Shown piece by piece: positions 1 to 7,742 of a DNA stretch of 34,863 nt. The stretch is from Lachnospiraceae bacterium (lineage in GTDB: Bacteria; Bacillota; Clostridia; Lachnospirales; Lachnospiraceae): the NCBI GenBank assembly GCA_021205755.1, contig JAJPWX010000072.1, positions 1-34,863 of the forward strand. The letters are read 5' to 3'. How positions within the stretch are numbered: the stretch's first letter is position 1; each line of letters begins with the position of its first letter. Made by a program: the position numbers and the translations under genes. Under the pieces are notes generated by a model that was given only the letters and a program-made list of their open reading frames with translations, did no database searches and had not been told where the DNA came from.

Positions 1-531
1 AATCTTTCCGGATACGCTGCCGCCTGCAAACGGTTCTGCGTCAGAAAGGGCAATGTAACCATTCTCAGAGATAACCGCCTGGCCTTCTTCGCTCAGAATG
101 AAATCAATGAAATCCTGTGCTTCTTCGCTGACTTCTTCCATTGTCAGGATGTTGAACGGACGTACAACCGTATAATCGCCGGATTCCACATTCTCTACGG
201 AAGCCTCTACTCCGTCAATCGCTACTGCTGTCACGCTCTCATCCAGAGACCCCAGAGAGATGTAACCGATTGCATTCTCATCACCAGCTACCTTTGTGAT
301 CATAGCCGCTGTGCTGTTGGTAATCTCAGCTGCCTCTGTCGTCATATCTACTTTGTTGCCATCCTCATCCTTCTGCTCTACGCCAACCAGCTCAATGAAC
401 GCGCCGCGTGTGCCTGAGCCATCTTCTCTGGAGCATACTACAATATCGCCGGTCGCATCCGCCATTGCGGTTGTTCCAAGGCTTGCTACCATCATTGCTG
501 CGATCACTGCTGCGATTGCTTTTCTCTTCAT
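1..531 (-). CDS. pstS: Phosphate ABC transporter substrate-binding protein, PstS type (3' end outside window)
   Basis: Secreted phosphate-binding protein feeding a PstCAB importer. The 177 visible residues start with a signal peptide (MKRK, hydrophobic stretch, Ala-Met-Ala-Asp near residue 24). At residues 34-42 comes SREDGSGTR, the phosphate-binding loop of PstS proteins, followed by the conserved IGYISLGSL (88-96) and a RPFNI segment. In ordinary PstS this loop lies in the middle of the protein, after a 120-150 residue N-terminal part. Here it follows the signal peptide directly, and the visible part ends in SVSGKI, the kind of stretch that begins the usual N-terminal domain, so the protein may be circularly permuted. 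An in-frame ATG at 537 is an alternative start only 4 nt from the AGGAG; ATG 531 has 10 nt spacing and gives a better signal peptide. PhoP-like boxes lie upstream. The rest of the gene and the permease genes are beyond the window. Confidence 0.85.
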   Translation of the reverse strand, partial: MKRKAIAAVIAAMMVASLGTTAMADATGDIVVCSREDGSGTRGAFIELVGVEQKDEDGNKVDMTTEAAEITNSTAAMITKVAGDENAIGYISLGSLDESVTAVAIDGVEASVENVESGDYTVVRPFNILTMEEVSEEAQDFIDFILSEEGQAVISENGYIALSDAEPFAGGSVSGKI

Positions 532-628
532 AATCATTCGTCTCCTTTTATAATAGAACAAATTATTTTGCAGAGGACTTACCCGTTCTTTCGCTGTTGT
601 CGTTTTCCGGTGCCTCATTACGATGCTT

Positions 629-714
629 ATTCTAATGCGGCTATGTAAAATACATAACCCGGTCAATGTAAAGTATCTGTAAATTCAAGGTAAGGAACTT
701 AAAGGAAATGTAAA
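629..714 (-). promoter_or_regulatory. PhoP-type promoter of pstS with repeated TTTACA boxes
   Basis: Reading the minus strand, TTTACA occurs exactly at 709-714, 678-683, 667-672 and 644-649. Related hexamers lie at 698-703 (TTTAAG) and 689-694 (CTTACC). Several start-to-start distances are 11 bp (709/698, 689/678, 678/667), the helical spacing of PhoP direct repeats in Firmicutes, and 23 bp separates 667 and 644. A TAGAAT -10 element lies at 629-634 with no good -35 (TTATGT at 652-657), as expected of an activator-dependent promoter. This implies induction by phosphate starvation. Confidence 0.75.
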
Positions 715-740
715 ATGATCTGCGGATTTTTTTTGCATAG

Positions 741-765
741 AAAAAGGGATGGGCAAGCCCATCCC
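741..765 (-). terminator. Intrinsic terminator of the nucleotidyltransferase gene
   Basis: An 8-bp perfect stem (GGGATGGG at 746-753 pairing with CCCATCCC at 758-765) with a 4-nt loop is followed on the minus strand by five T residues (741-745). It lies 15 bp after the stop of the gene ending at 780 and separates it from the pstS promoter. Confidence 0.85.
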
Positions 766-779
766 CTGCAAGTTACCTC

Positions 780-1706
780 TTACCAGAGCTTCTGCGGATA
801 AAGTCCGTCATCTTTCATTTTCTGAATCGCCTGCATCAGCGACGGCTTATCCTCTTTATAAGTCACACCAAACCACTTGTCAGGCGTCTTCATCACCTTT
901 ACGGTCGCCTTTTTCTCCGTCAGCAGTTCATCCACGACAAACGGAAGGAAATATTCACATTTCAGCGGATTTTTCTCCAGATTTTCTTTCAGGAAAACCT
1001 GAAACCTTTCCTTTAACTGAATGAGAATATCCGACGAGAATCCCCACATGTTCAGAGAAACAGTGGTGTCCGCAGCAAGCGGCGTCCAGCTCTGGCCGCC
1101 ATCTTCTGTATATGCAATGCCGTCGCCATGTCTCTCGATACAGGTACGCTCCGTGATCTTAATCAAATAGCCGTTCTCATCCGTCTCACAGATTCCCCGC
1201 GCGACGGAGCCGTTTTCAGTAAGCGTGTTCTCCAGCCGATAGCCAACCATCATATAGCGGCCATCCGTCTCCCTGGCCAAATCATTCTTATGAGTCAGAA
1301 AATCATAGGCCAGAGAAAAAGCATGGCTTCCATAATAATCGTCCGCATTGATCACTACCATCGGCCCGTCCACCTCATTCAGACAGCTCAGAACCGCGTG
1401 GCCGGTTCCCCACGGCTTCACCCTGCCCTCCGGCACCGCAAACCCCTCTGGAAGATTGGACAGCTCCTGAAAAACATAGGATACCTCTATCTGCTTCTCC
1501 AGGCGGTCTCCGATCGCCTTTCGGAAATCTGCCTCATTCTCTTTTTTAATAATAAAAATCACCTTTTCAAACCCGGCCTGAACCGCGTCATAAACAGAAA
1601 AATCCATAATAATATGTCCGTCTGCGTCTACCGGGTCAATCTGCTTCAGACCGCCATAACGGCTCCCCATTCCTGCTGCCATTACTACCAGTACCGGCTT
1701 TTTCAT
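780..1706 (-). CDS. Sugar-phosphate nucleotidyltransferase-like protein
   Basis: A 308-residue NTP-transferase-fold protein expected to join a nucleoside triphosphate and a sugar phosphate, releasing pyrophosphate. The nucleotide-binding loop VMAAGMGSRYGGLKQ is at residues 8-22, and the metal-binding stretch NADDYYG at 120-126 with a KPWGTGHAV motif at 98-106 supports the family. The sugar and nucleotide cannot be told from sequence. The frame opens upstream, but ATG 1706 (MKKPVL) puts the binding loop at the usual distance and has an AGGAG 13 nt upstream; an in-frame TTG directly abuts that AGGAG and is less likely. It lies 107 bp after the phosphopantetheinyl transferase gene on the same strand and may be co-transcribed or use its own weak promoter. 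A strong terminator follows. Confidence 0.8.
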   Translation of the reverse strand: MKKPVLVVMAAGMGSRYGGLKQIDPVDADGHIIMDFSVYDAVQAGFEKVIFIIKKENEADFRKAIGDRLEKQIEVSYVFQELSNLPEGFAVPEGRVKPWGTGHAVLSCLNEVDGPMVVINADDYYGSHAFSLAYDFLTHKNDLARETDGRYMMVGYRLENTLTENGSVARGICETDENGYLIKITERTCIERHGDGIAYTEDGGQSWTPLAADTTVSLNMWGFSSDILIQLKERFQVFLKENLEKNPLKCEYFLPFVVDELLTEKKATVKVMKTPDKWFGVTYKEDKPSLMQAIQKMKDDGLYPQKLW

Positions 1707-1813
1707 AATTCCACACAATCTCCTTTGTTCTATCAATATATTTTCCGTGTCCTCATCATTATCCTGATTTTTTGCACTTCACCAAAGAGTACAGATTCCG
1801 CCACCCCCAGGTA

Positions 1814-2479
1814 TTACCCCGATTTCAAACATACCGCAGCGCGGTATCCTTCGAGCAAATATTCTTCCAGCGTATACTCTGCATCATCATACTGCTGCCT
1901 GAGTGAACATAAGTCTTCTCCCTCAAAAGTAAAGCAGAACGAATCGAGCGGAAGATGAAGCCCCATTCCCGTCGCTTTTAAAAAGCTTTCCTTCAGAGTC
2001 CAGAGCCGGTAAAACCGTCTTTTTTGCACCTCCAGATCCTCTGATTGCGTCATCCAGGCGTATTCGGACGGGCAGAAAAAACGTCTGGCCAATTTTTCAT
2101 TGAGCCGCTTCTGGTATTCAATATCACATCCAGCCTCTTCATCCGCAAACACCGCCATAGCCATCTCATGCGAATGAGAAAGACTGAAATGAATATCCGG
2201 AAAATCCGGAAGATACGGCTTTCCATACGCTCCATAGGCAATCCGCACATCCGCCTCCCGCAGGCCATAGGTTTGCAGTCCCTGATCAAGAAGAATCCCT
2301 GCTGCCAGGGAAAGCATCCGGTCCTTCTCCTGACATAGCCTGTCAATCTTCTCCCTGCGCGCAGCGGACATTTCATTGTAATACCGCGCGTAAGCTGCAG
2401 AATCAGTCAGGATCTCTGTGCTCATTGTATACAATTTCCTGTTATCATCTGGAAAGCGGATTTCTTTCATGCCGGACAT
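1814..2479 (-). CDS. 4'-phosphopantetheinyl transferase, Sfp type
   Basis: Transfers the phosphopantetheine arm of coenzyme A to a serine of carrier proteins. The 221-residue length fits the Sfp group rather than the short AcpS group. Visible family motifs are GKPYL (86-90), HFSLSHS (97-103), GCDIEY (117-122, with the Mg-binding Asp119 and Glu121), FFCPSEY (134-140) and WTLKES (160-165, with Glu164). No polyketide or peptide synthetase is in the window, so the partner is unknown; it could serve fatty-acid ACP. The start is uncertain: ATG 2479, ATG 2470 and ATG 2425 are all in frame, and the last has an AGGAA about 10 nt upstream. The gene is divergent from the ABC-F gene and shares its promoter core. 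Confidence 0.88.
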   Translation of the reverse strand: MSGMKEIRFPDDNRKLYTMSTEILTDSAAYARYYNEMSAARREKIDRLCQEKDRMLSLAAGILLDQGLQTYGLREADVRIAYGAYGKPYLPDFPDIHFSLSHSHEMAMAVFADEEAGCDIEYQKRLNEKLARRFFCPSEYAWMTQSEDLEVQKRRFYRLWTLKESFLKATGMGLHLPLDSFCFTFEGEDLCSLRQQYDDAEYTLEEYLLEGYRAAVCLKSG

Positions 2480-2521
2480 GGTATGTTACAAACCTTTCTT
2501 TCATATTTTCTGCGCACCCTA

Positions 2522-2573
2522 ATTATACTCTTCCAGGCTCGATCTTGCAACGAAAGGTTTTTTGTATTATAGT
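2522..2573. promoter_or_regulatory. Back-to-back promoters sharing one -35 hexamer
   Basis: The self-complementary hexamer TTGCAA (2545-2550) can act as -35 in both directions. On the plus strand a 17-bp spacer leads to TATAGT (2568-2573), serving the ABC-F gene. On the minus strand a 17-bp spacer leads to TATAAT (2522-2527), serving the phosphopantetheinyl transferase gene. Both -10 elements and spacers are near consensus. Confidence 0.7.
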
Positions 2574-2611
2574 ATCCGTAGTTCAAATCTATTGAAAAGG
2601 GATAAAAGGCC

Positions 2612-4489
2612 ATGAATTTACTGACAGCGGAACAACTGACAAAGGTTTTTACGGAAAGAAAACTTCTGGATCATGCGGATTTTTCCATCGAGGAAGGGGA
2701 GAAAATCGGTGTGATCGGCGTCAACGGCACAGGAAAATCGACGCTTCTGAGACTGATCGCCGGACTGGAAGAGCCGGATTCCGGCTCAATCACCAAAGGG
2801 CGGAATCTGACGATCCGCTATCTTCCGCAGGAGCCGGTTTTTGATGAAAACGCCACCGTTATGGATGCGATCATAAAGGACAACCGAAATGAACTCAATG
2901 AGTGGAGCATCGAAGCGGATGCTGCAAGCGCGATCAACCGGCTCGGACTGCCCAGTGCTGCGGAAAAGATGGCACACCTTTCCGGCGGACAAAAAAAGCG
3001 GGTTGCTCTGGCAAACGCAGTACTCGCCCCGGTCGACCTGCTGGTGCTGGATGAGCCGACCAACCATCTGGACGCAGAAATGGCCCAGTGGCTGGAGGAT
3101 TATCTGACTGATTTTCGCGGCGCGCTTGTAATGGTGACGCATGACCGCTATTTTCTGGACAGCATCAGTACCAGAATTATCGAAATCGACCACGGCAGTA
3201 TCTACAGCTATCCCGGTGATTACGCGACTTATCTCATGCTCAAGGAGCAGCGCCAGAATCAGGAAATCGCCTCCGAGCGAAAACGGGCCAGCCTGCTGCG
3301 GACCGAGCTTGCCTGGCTTTCCCGCGGCGCCAGAGCCCGCTCGACCAAGCAGAAAGCACACATCGACCGTATCCGTGCCCTGCAGCAGCAAACCGGGCTG
3401 ATCGAAGAAGCGCGCCTGGAGCTCTCCTCCATCGGAAGCCGTATGGGACGCACCACGATTGAGCTGGATTCCATCTGCAAAGCCTACGGGGAAAAGGAAC
3501 TGATTACTGATTTTACTTATACCTTTTTAAAACACGACCGCGTAGGGATAGTAGGTCCCAACGGCTGTGGAAAAAGTACGCTTCTCAATATGATTTGCCG
3601 CGGCCTGCAGCCGGACGCCGGACAGATCACCATCGGGCAGACGATCCTGATCGGCTATTTTGCGCAGGAAAACAGCGCCCTTTGCGGCTCACAGACCGCC
3701 ATCGAATGCGTAAAAGAGATCGGGGAAGCCATTCATACCGCCAACGGTACCATCTCCGCCTCGCAGCTGTTGGAGCGTTTTCTTTTTGATAAAACCATGC
3801 AGTGGACGCGCGTTGAAAAGCTTTCAGGAGGGGAAAAACGCCGTCTCTATCTTTTGCGCGTCCTGATGAGCGAGCCAAACGTCCTCGTACTGGACGAGCC
3901 GACCAATGACCTGGACATCCAGACTCTCGAAGTACTGGAGGAATACCTGGACTCCTTTGACGGAATCGTGATCACCGTCTCCCACGACCGCTATTTTCTG
4001 GATCGAACCGTACAGAGAATTTTTGCCTTTGAAGGGAATGGGCAGCTGCGGCAGTATGAGGGAAATTATTCCGACTATCTGCATGCGCGGCCAGAGTCTG
4101 ATTCCGTCTCGGAATCTGCTATGAACAAAGGCAGCTCCACCGCTTCCAACAGACAGTTGAAAGCAGGTGCAGCTGCCTCTGATAACCAGGGGAACCTGAC
4201 CAAATCCACGCAGCCTGACAGCCGCAGTACATGGGGCGGTCCCAAAAAGCTCCGTTTTTCTTTCAAAGAACAAAAAGAATACGAGACCATCGACAGCGAT
4301 ATTGCCGCTCTGGAGGAAAAAATTGCCTCGCTGGAGAGCGATATGACCCGCTACGCAAGCGACTACGGCAGGCTAAACCAGATTGTCCGCGACAAGGACG
4401 AGGCCGAATCGCTGCTGGAGCAGAAAATGGAGCGCTGGGTCTATCTGAATGAATTAAAGGAAAAAATTGATGCGCAGAACGGCCTTTAA
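2612..4489 (+). CDS. ABC-F family ATPase, Uup-like with C-terminal coiled coil
   Basis: A cytoplasmic protein with two ABC ATPase domains and no membrane segment, as in ABC-F translation factors that act at the ribosome. Domain 1 has Walker A GVNGTGKS (36-43), signature LSGGQKKR (123-130) and Walker B LLVLDE (143-148). Domain 2 has GPNGCGKS (315-322), LSGGEKR (404-410) and VLVLDE (424-429). The interdomain linker (about 200-275) is rich in Arg and Lys, as expected of the P-site tRNA-interaction motif. A Ser/Ala/Gln-rich spacer (495-540) leads to a charged coiled coil (about 555-620), the Uup-type C-terminal domain. AAAGG precedes ATG 2612. The last 4 bp overlap the convergent MutS-related gene. 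Antibiotic-resistance ABC-F proteins are an alternative, but the coiled-coil tail favours Uup. Confidence 0.9.
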   Translation: MNLLTAEQLTKVFTERKLLDHADFSIEEGEKIGVIGVNGTGKSTLLRLIAGLEEPDSGSITKGRNLTIRYLPQEPVFDENATVMDAIIKDNRNELNEWSIEADAASAINRLGLPSAAEKMAHLSGGQKKRVALANAVLAPVDLLVLDEPTNHLDAEMAQWLEDYLTDFRGALVMVTHDRYFLDSISTRIIEIDHGSIYSYPGDYATYLMLKEQRQNQEIASERKRASLLRTELAWLSRGARARSTKQKAHIDRIRALQQQTGLIEEARLELSSIGSRMGRTTIELDSICKAYGEKELITDFTYTFLKHDRVGIVGPNGCGKSTLLNMICRGLQPDAGQITIGQTILIGYFAQENSALCGSQTAIECVKEIGEAIHTANGTISASQLLERFLFDKTMQWTRVEKLSGGEKRRLYLLRVLMSEPNVLVLDEPTNDLDIQTLEVLEEYLDSFDGIVITVSHDRYFLDRTVQRIFAFEGNGQLRQYEGNYSDYLHARPESDSVSESAMNKGSSTASNRQLKAGAAASDNQGNLTKSTQPDSRSTWGGPKKLRFSFKEQKEYETIDSDIAALEEKIASLESDMTRYASDYGRLNQIVRDKDEAESLLEQKMERWVYLNELKEKIDAQNGL

Positions 4490-6207
4490 ACCAGGCTCTT
4501 TTCCTTCGCAAGCTGCTCGTAGGTGACCCCGTATTTTTCCGCAATGTCATGCGCATAGGATTTTCCGCCGGGCGGGGCGACCTTTACGCGGTAAGAGCGC
4601 TTTCCCTCGTCTGCCTCGACGATCAGGCTCGCGATCTTGCTGTCGCCGCCCTCCTCTTCGTTCAGCTCGTCCAGTTCAATCGCCAGCTTATGCATATGCG
4701 TGTTGTAAATCGTCCGTACACCCAGGCGGCGCAATATCCGCGTGACATCCCGCGCGATAAAGTAGCCCTCCTCAAAAGAGGTCGTCGAAAAGGATTCGTT
4801 TAAAAGCAGCAAGCTGCGCGAGGTCGCTGCCTGGAACAGATCCCGGAAACGGCTGGACTCTTCGCCAAGCCTGCCCAGATCCATCGTCTGATTCTCATCC
4901 GCCGGATAATGGGTAAAAATATTGTCCGCCGGACTGAACGCGAACGATTCCGCAGGGACATACAGCCCGCTCTGCGCAAACAGAAACGCCAACCCGACTG
5001 CCTGCGTGATCGTCGTCTTCCCGCCGCGATTTGCCCCCGTCAGAATGTAGATCCGATGCTCCGCGTCAAAATCCAGATCGTTTGGCACAATCTCCTGCGC
5101 CGGCTCTCCCTTTTCAAAGAAAGACTGCGCCAGCTTCATATTACAGAGATTCTTTGCCCGCATCTCGCGTTTCTCTGGCTCCAGAATCTGCGGCTTGCAG
5201 AAATGGAATCCGGCTGCCTCCATCTTCTCAATGTATTCTGCCCATCGAATATAGAACAAAAACTCCGGGATCAGCGCCGATATCGTATGTGTGCTGACGG
5301 ACACATGTCTGGAAAGCACAGATTTCAGCTTTTTGACCGTACGCGTCAGAAGCGCACTGATTGCGCGGTCCAGTGTGCGGATCACATCGCCGCCGCGGCT
5401 GTCATCATCCACTCGCGCCATCCCCGCCGCGGCAAAAAGAGGATTGGCGCGCATCAGTCCGACTCTCCCCATCGTCTCGGTCGCACCTTCCAGATCCATC
5501 CCTGAGGTACGGAACGTCATATTGCCATTCCACTCCGTATCCGGCTGAACATCATCCTTCCGATTCAGGAACTCGCAGAAATTTGCTATCACGTTTGATT
5601 TGGTAAACGGCTTTTCATTGATCGAGACAATGCCCGTCTCAACCGGTTCAAAGCGGTCATTCAGATTCACACCCAACGTCACGCTTTTGACTTTTGCCGC
5701 GTCTACCTTCAGGTTTTCGATGTCCTTTTTCAGCTCCGAAAAGCCGCAATCCTCGTAAAGATTGCGCACGTATTCCTTCAGGTTCAGCAGCCCTTCTGAC
5801 GAAATCGCGTTCTCATTCAGAACTGCGTAGATCGCTTCCACGCAATGTATGTACTCATCCATCTCATCCAGGCGATGAACCAGTTCCCAGACGCCTGCCG
5901 CGTCAGAACCCTTGTCAAAGCTTCCATATGTCTTCAGAAAATCTACCCGATCCAGCAGCTTTTGCATCTGTTCCCGCAGCTTTGGAAACCGCAGAATATC
6001 CTCAAATACATCACACCGATAGCGAATCACATCCGGGTCTCCTGAAATACGCGCCATCATCCGGCGCAACAGCGCCCGCTCCGGCTCCATCTTTGAGAGG
6101 GGCTCACAGATCGTTTCCACAGAAAGGTCATGATAAGTCGCCTCGGGGAGTTCTCTCTCATGCGCCCGTTTTCCGGGCGGACAGAGTAAGCTTAAATTAT
6201 CTTCCAT
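4486..6207 (-). CDS. MutS-related ATPase (MutS domain III/V protein)
   Basis: A 573-residue protein with the ATPase and lever parts of MutS but without the N-terminal mismatch-recognition domain (full MutS is about 850 residues). The helical lever region covers about 30-330. Walker A is GANRGGKTT (391-399), followed by a LGEESSRF signature-like stretch (447-454), LLLLNESFSTTS as Walker B (466-477) and the conserved TH of the switch loop (503-504). Walker B has Asn470 where MutS has Asp. No Smr nuclease domain is present, so it is not MutS2. Function is unassigned beyond DNA-linked ATPase. The gene has a strong AGGAGG 7-8 nt before ATG 6207 and its own promoter, and its stop overlaps that of the convergent ABC-F gene by 4 bp. 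Confidence 0.82.
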   Translation of the reverse strand: MEDNLSLLCPPGKRAHERELPEATYHDLSVETICEPLSKMEPERALLRRMMARISGDPDVIRYRCDVFEDILRFPKLREQMQKLLDRVDFLKTYGSFDKGSDAAGVWELVHRLDEMDEYIHCVEAIYAVLNENAISSEGLLNLKEYVRNLYEDCGFSELKKDIENLKVDAAKVKSVTLGVNLNDRFEPVETGIVSINEKPFTKSNVIANFCEFLNRKDDVQPDTEWNGNMTFRTSGMDLEGATETMGRVGLMRANPLFAAAGMARVDDDSRGGDVIRTLDRAISALLTRTVKKLKSVLSRHVSVSTHTISALIPEFLFYIRWAEYIEKMEAAGFHFCKPQILEPEKREMRAKNLCNMKLAQSFFEKGEPAQEIVPNDLDFDAEHRIYILTGANRGGKTTITQAVGLAFLFAQSGLYVPAESFAFSPADNIFTHYPADENQTMDLGRLGEESSRFRDLFQAATSRSLLLLNESFSTTSFEEGYFIARDVTRILRRLGVRTIYNTHMHKLAIELDELNEEEGGDSKIASLIVEADEGKRSYRVKVAPPGGKSYAHDIAEKYGVTYEQLAKEKSLV

Positions 6208-6239
6208 TAAAAAGCCTCCTTTGGTCCCTATATGGCTTT

Positions 6240-6268
6240 ATTATAGAAGAGTTCTGCCCCCAATGCAA
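6240..6268 (-). promoter_or_regulatory. Promoter of the MutS-related gene
   Basis: On the minus strand TTGCAT (6263-6268) is separated by 17 bp from a perfect TATAAT (6240-6245), about 32 bp before the start codon at 6207. It matches the vegetative sigma-A consensus well. Confidence 0.75.
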
Positions 6269-6326
6269 TGAATAAATTCAATCTTATACTACCCACGCGC
6301 CTATCCGTGCTAAACAATATGTAGAT

Positions 6327-6560
6327 GTTGGATTCATTCCAACGTCATTTCATAACTCACGCCTGGCAGCCCCCACACGCTGCCAGGCACTCCCTCGAAT
6401 CATAATACACATTTAATATTACTTCTTTGATTGAATCCCTCGTTAAACGGAAAAAAGCGCAAAATATAAAAAGCGATGTTTTTCCGGGTTTTACGCCATT
6501 TTTACACCATTTGCGTTAAGTGGCAAGGAATCCTCCCACAAGTGGGGCCCCCTTACCACA
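6327..6560. other. Gene-free region with four stem-loops
   Basis: The 457 bp between the MutS-related gene and the LysR gene hold no convincing ORF. Four inverted repeats stand out: GTTGGA/TCCAAC (6327-6343); a perfect 9-bp stem GCCTGGCAG/CTGCCAGGC (6361-6388); CGGAAAAA/TTTTTCCG (6448-6486); and about 6520-6557, where GTGGTAAGG pairs with CCTTGCCAC on the minus strand through one wobble and encloses an inner CCCAC/GTGGG stem. None has a clean U-run, so they are not obvious terminators. The stretch could be a structured RNA, a decayed repeat, or mRNA tail structure of the LysR gene. Confidence 0.4.
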
Positions 6561-6664
6561 TTATTTAAATAAAAATATGCTGTTTCTGCCCATCAGTTTC
6601 ATCCTGCCATAATCTCGCCAATCCGGTCGAATTCCTTCCTGATTTGCATCCTTCTTTTACACGC

Positions 6665-7561
6665 TCAATCAGAATAATGTTTTAGGGCATGTATGTACAC
6701 TTCTCCGATTGGACTGATTTTTATTCCTTTTTGCTTCACATAACCGATGCAGATTTTTTCTGACTCGACAAGCGGAATTGCTTTATAATCCTTTCCGTTC
6801 AGTTCTTCGCAGATAATACCGGAACAGAGTGTATATGCGTTCAGACCCACCATAAGATTCAGCAATGTAGCCCGATCACTTGCGTGAATCAGCCGTTCAT
6901 ATTCATATGTACTGTTCATCTCTTCCGCAAAGTAATAGGAATTGTTTTTTCCCTGGTCAAATGCCAGGCACGGGAAAGGCGCAAGCTCCTGCATGGAAAT
7001 GCAGTCTTTTTCCGCTAGGGGATGCCGATGCCAGAGGTAGACATATGTGTCACATTGAAATAATTCCACGAATTCAAGGCCATTTTCAGAAATTATCTTT
7101 GTCAGCGCCTTTTCATTAAATTCGCTGCGGTACAGAATTCCTATTTCGCTTTTCAGGTTCTTCACATTTTCAATTACCTCTGCTGTCGTTGTTTCATACA
7201 CAGCAAACTCATAGCAGTCAATTCCAGCCGTTTTTACGGTATCAATAAAGGCTTTTACCGCAAATGTATAATGCTGCATGGATACGCTGAATTTCTCTTT
7301 TGCGCGCTTCTCCACATAACGCTCATAAAGAAGGCCAAACTGCTCGGATACCCCTCTCGCATAGTTTAAAAACTCTTCGCCTTCCCCAGTCAGCAGGATT
7401 CCCCTGTTCGTGCGTACAAAAATATTGAAGCCAATTTCATTTTCCAATTCCTTTATTGCCCCGGAAAGGCTGGACTGGGAAATAAATAACTCTTTTGCAG
7501 CACCATTTATAGAACCGTGATCGGCAATCGCAAGGGCATATCGTAACTGTTGCAGAGTCAT
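6665..7561 (-). CDS. LysR-family transcriptional regulator
   Basis: A 298-residue LysR-type regulator. The N-terminal winged helix-turn-helix (about 1-60) shows LQQLRYALAIADHGSINGAA, SQSSLSGAIKELE and VRTNRGILLTGEG in the family order. The rest (about 90-295) is a periplasmic-binding-like effector domain whose ligand cannot be predicted. ATG 7561 is chosen because AGGAGGGG lies 9 nt upstream and the HTH then starts at residue 1-2; the frame extends 15 codons further without a better site. It lies downstream of the sulfate operon in the same orientation, separated by a 180-bp stretch holding a palindromic repeat. By position it is a candidate activator of the sulfur genes, since CysB, CysL and CmbR belong to this family, but no binding evidence is available. 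Confidence 0.88.
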   Translation of the reverse strand: MTLQQLRYALAIADHGSINGAAKELFISQSSLSGAIKELENEIGFNIFVRTNRGILLTGEGEEFLNYARGVSEQFGLLYERYVEKRAKEKFSVSMQHYTFAVKAFIDTVKTAGIDCYEFAVYETTTAEVIENVKNLKSEIGILYRSEFNEKALTKIISENGLEFVELFQCDTYVYLWHRHPLAEKDCISMQELAPFPCLAFDQGKNNSYYFAEEMNSTYEYERLIHASDRATLLNLMVGLNAYTLCSGIICEELNGKDYKAIPLVESEKICIGYVKQKGIKISPIGEVYIHALKHYSD

Positions 7562-7628
7562 CGCTGTCGTCCCCTCCTTACTACAGTCGTCAAATATAGT
7601 AAACAACGTAAGTCGTTTTACTTTGCGC

Positions 7629-7726
7629 CAGACGCGAGGCTGCGGCGCTGGACATCCAGTGGATGTCCGTTTAGCGCCGACCGAAGCGGAGCGGAGCGGA
7701 GACCGCAGCCATTCCTCGTGCGTCTG
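7629..7726. repeat. Nested palindromic repeat element (REP/MITE-like)
   Basis: About 98 bp built of nested inverted repeats. The outer arms CAGACG/CGTCTG (7629-7634, 7721-7726) continue into CGAGG/CCTCG (7635-7639, 7714-7718). Next come GGCTGCGG/CCGCAGCC (7638-7645, 7703-7710), then GGCGCT/AGCGCC (7644-7649, 7673-7678), then a perfect 8-bp hairpin GGACATCC-AGT-GGATGTCC (7650-7668). The second arm holds three tandem GCGGA units (about 7686-7700). It has no gene and sits between the JAMM gene and the LysR gene. The compact fold and high GC suggest a dispersed repeat; no second copy was seen in this window. Confidence 0.6.
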
Positions 7727-7742
7727 TGTGCATCATTTAACT

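Noticed and set aside
550-555. TATTAT as a pstS -10 element
   Set aside because: It lies only about 4 bp upstream of the AGGAG, too close for a start of transcription that includes the ribosome site.
1128-1958. 276-codon plus-strand ORF
   Set aside because: Antisense to the nucleotidyltransferase and the end of the phosphopantetheinyl transferase gene; no ribosome site.
6560-6664. Short ORF after the LysR gene (16 codons)
   Set aside because: Very short and unrecognised; it may be chance.
7685-7701. Start of a CRISPR or tandem-repeat array (GCGGA units)
   Set aside because: Only three 5-bp units without spacers; better explained as part of the nested palindrome.
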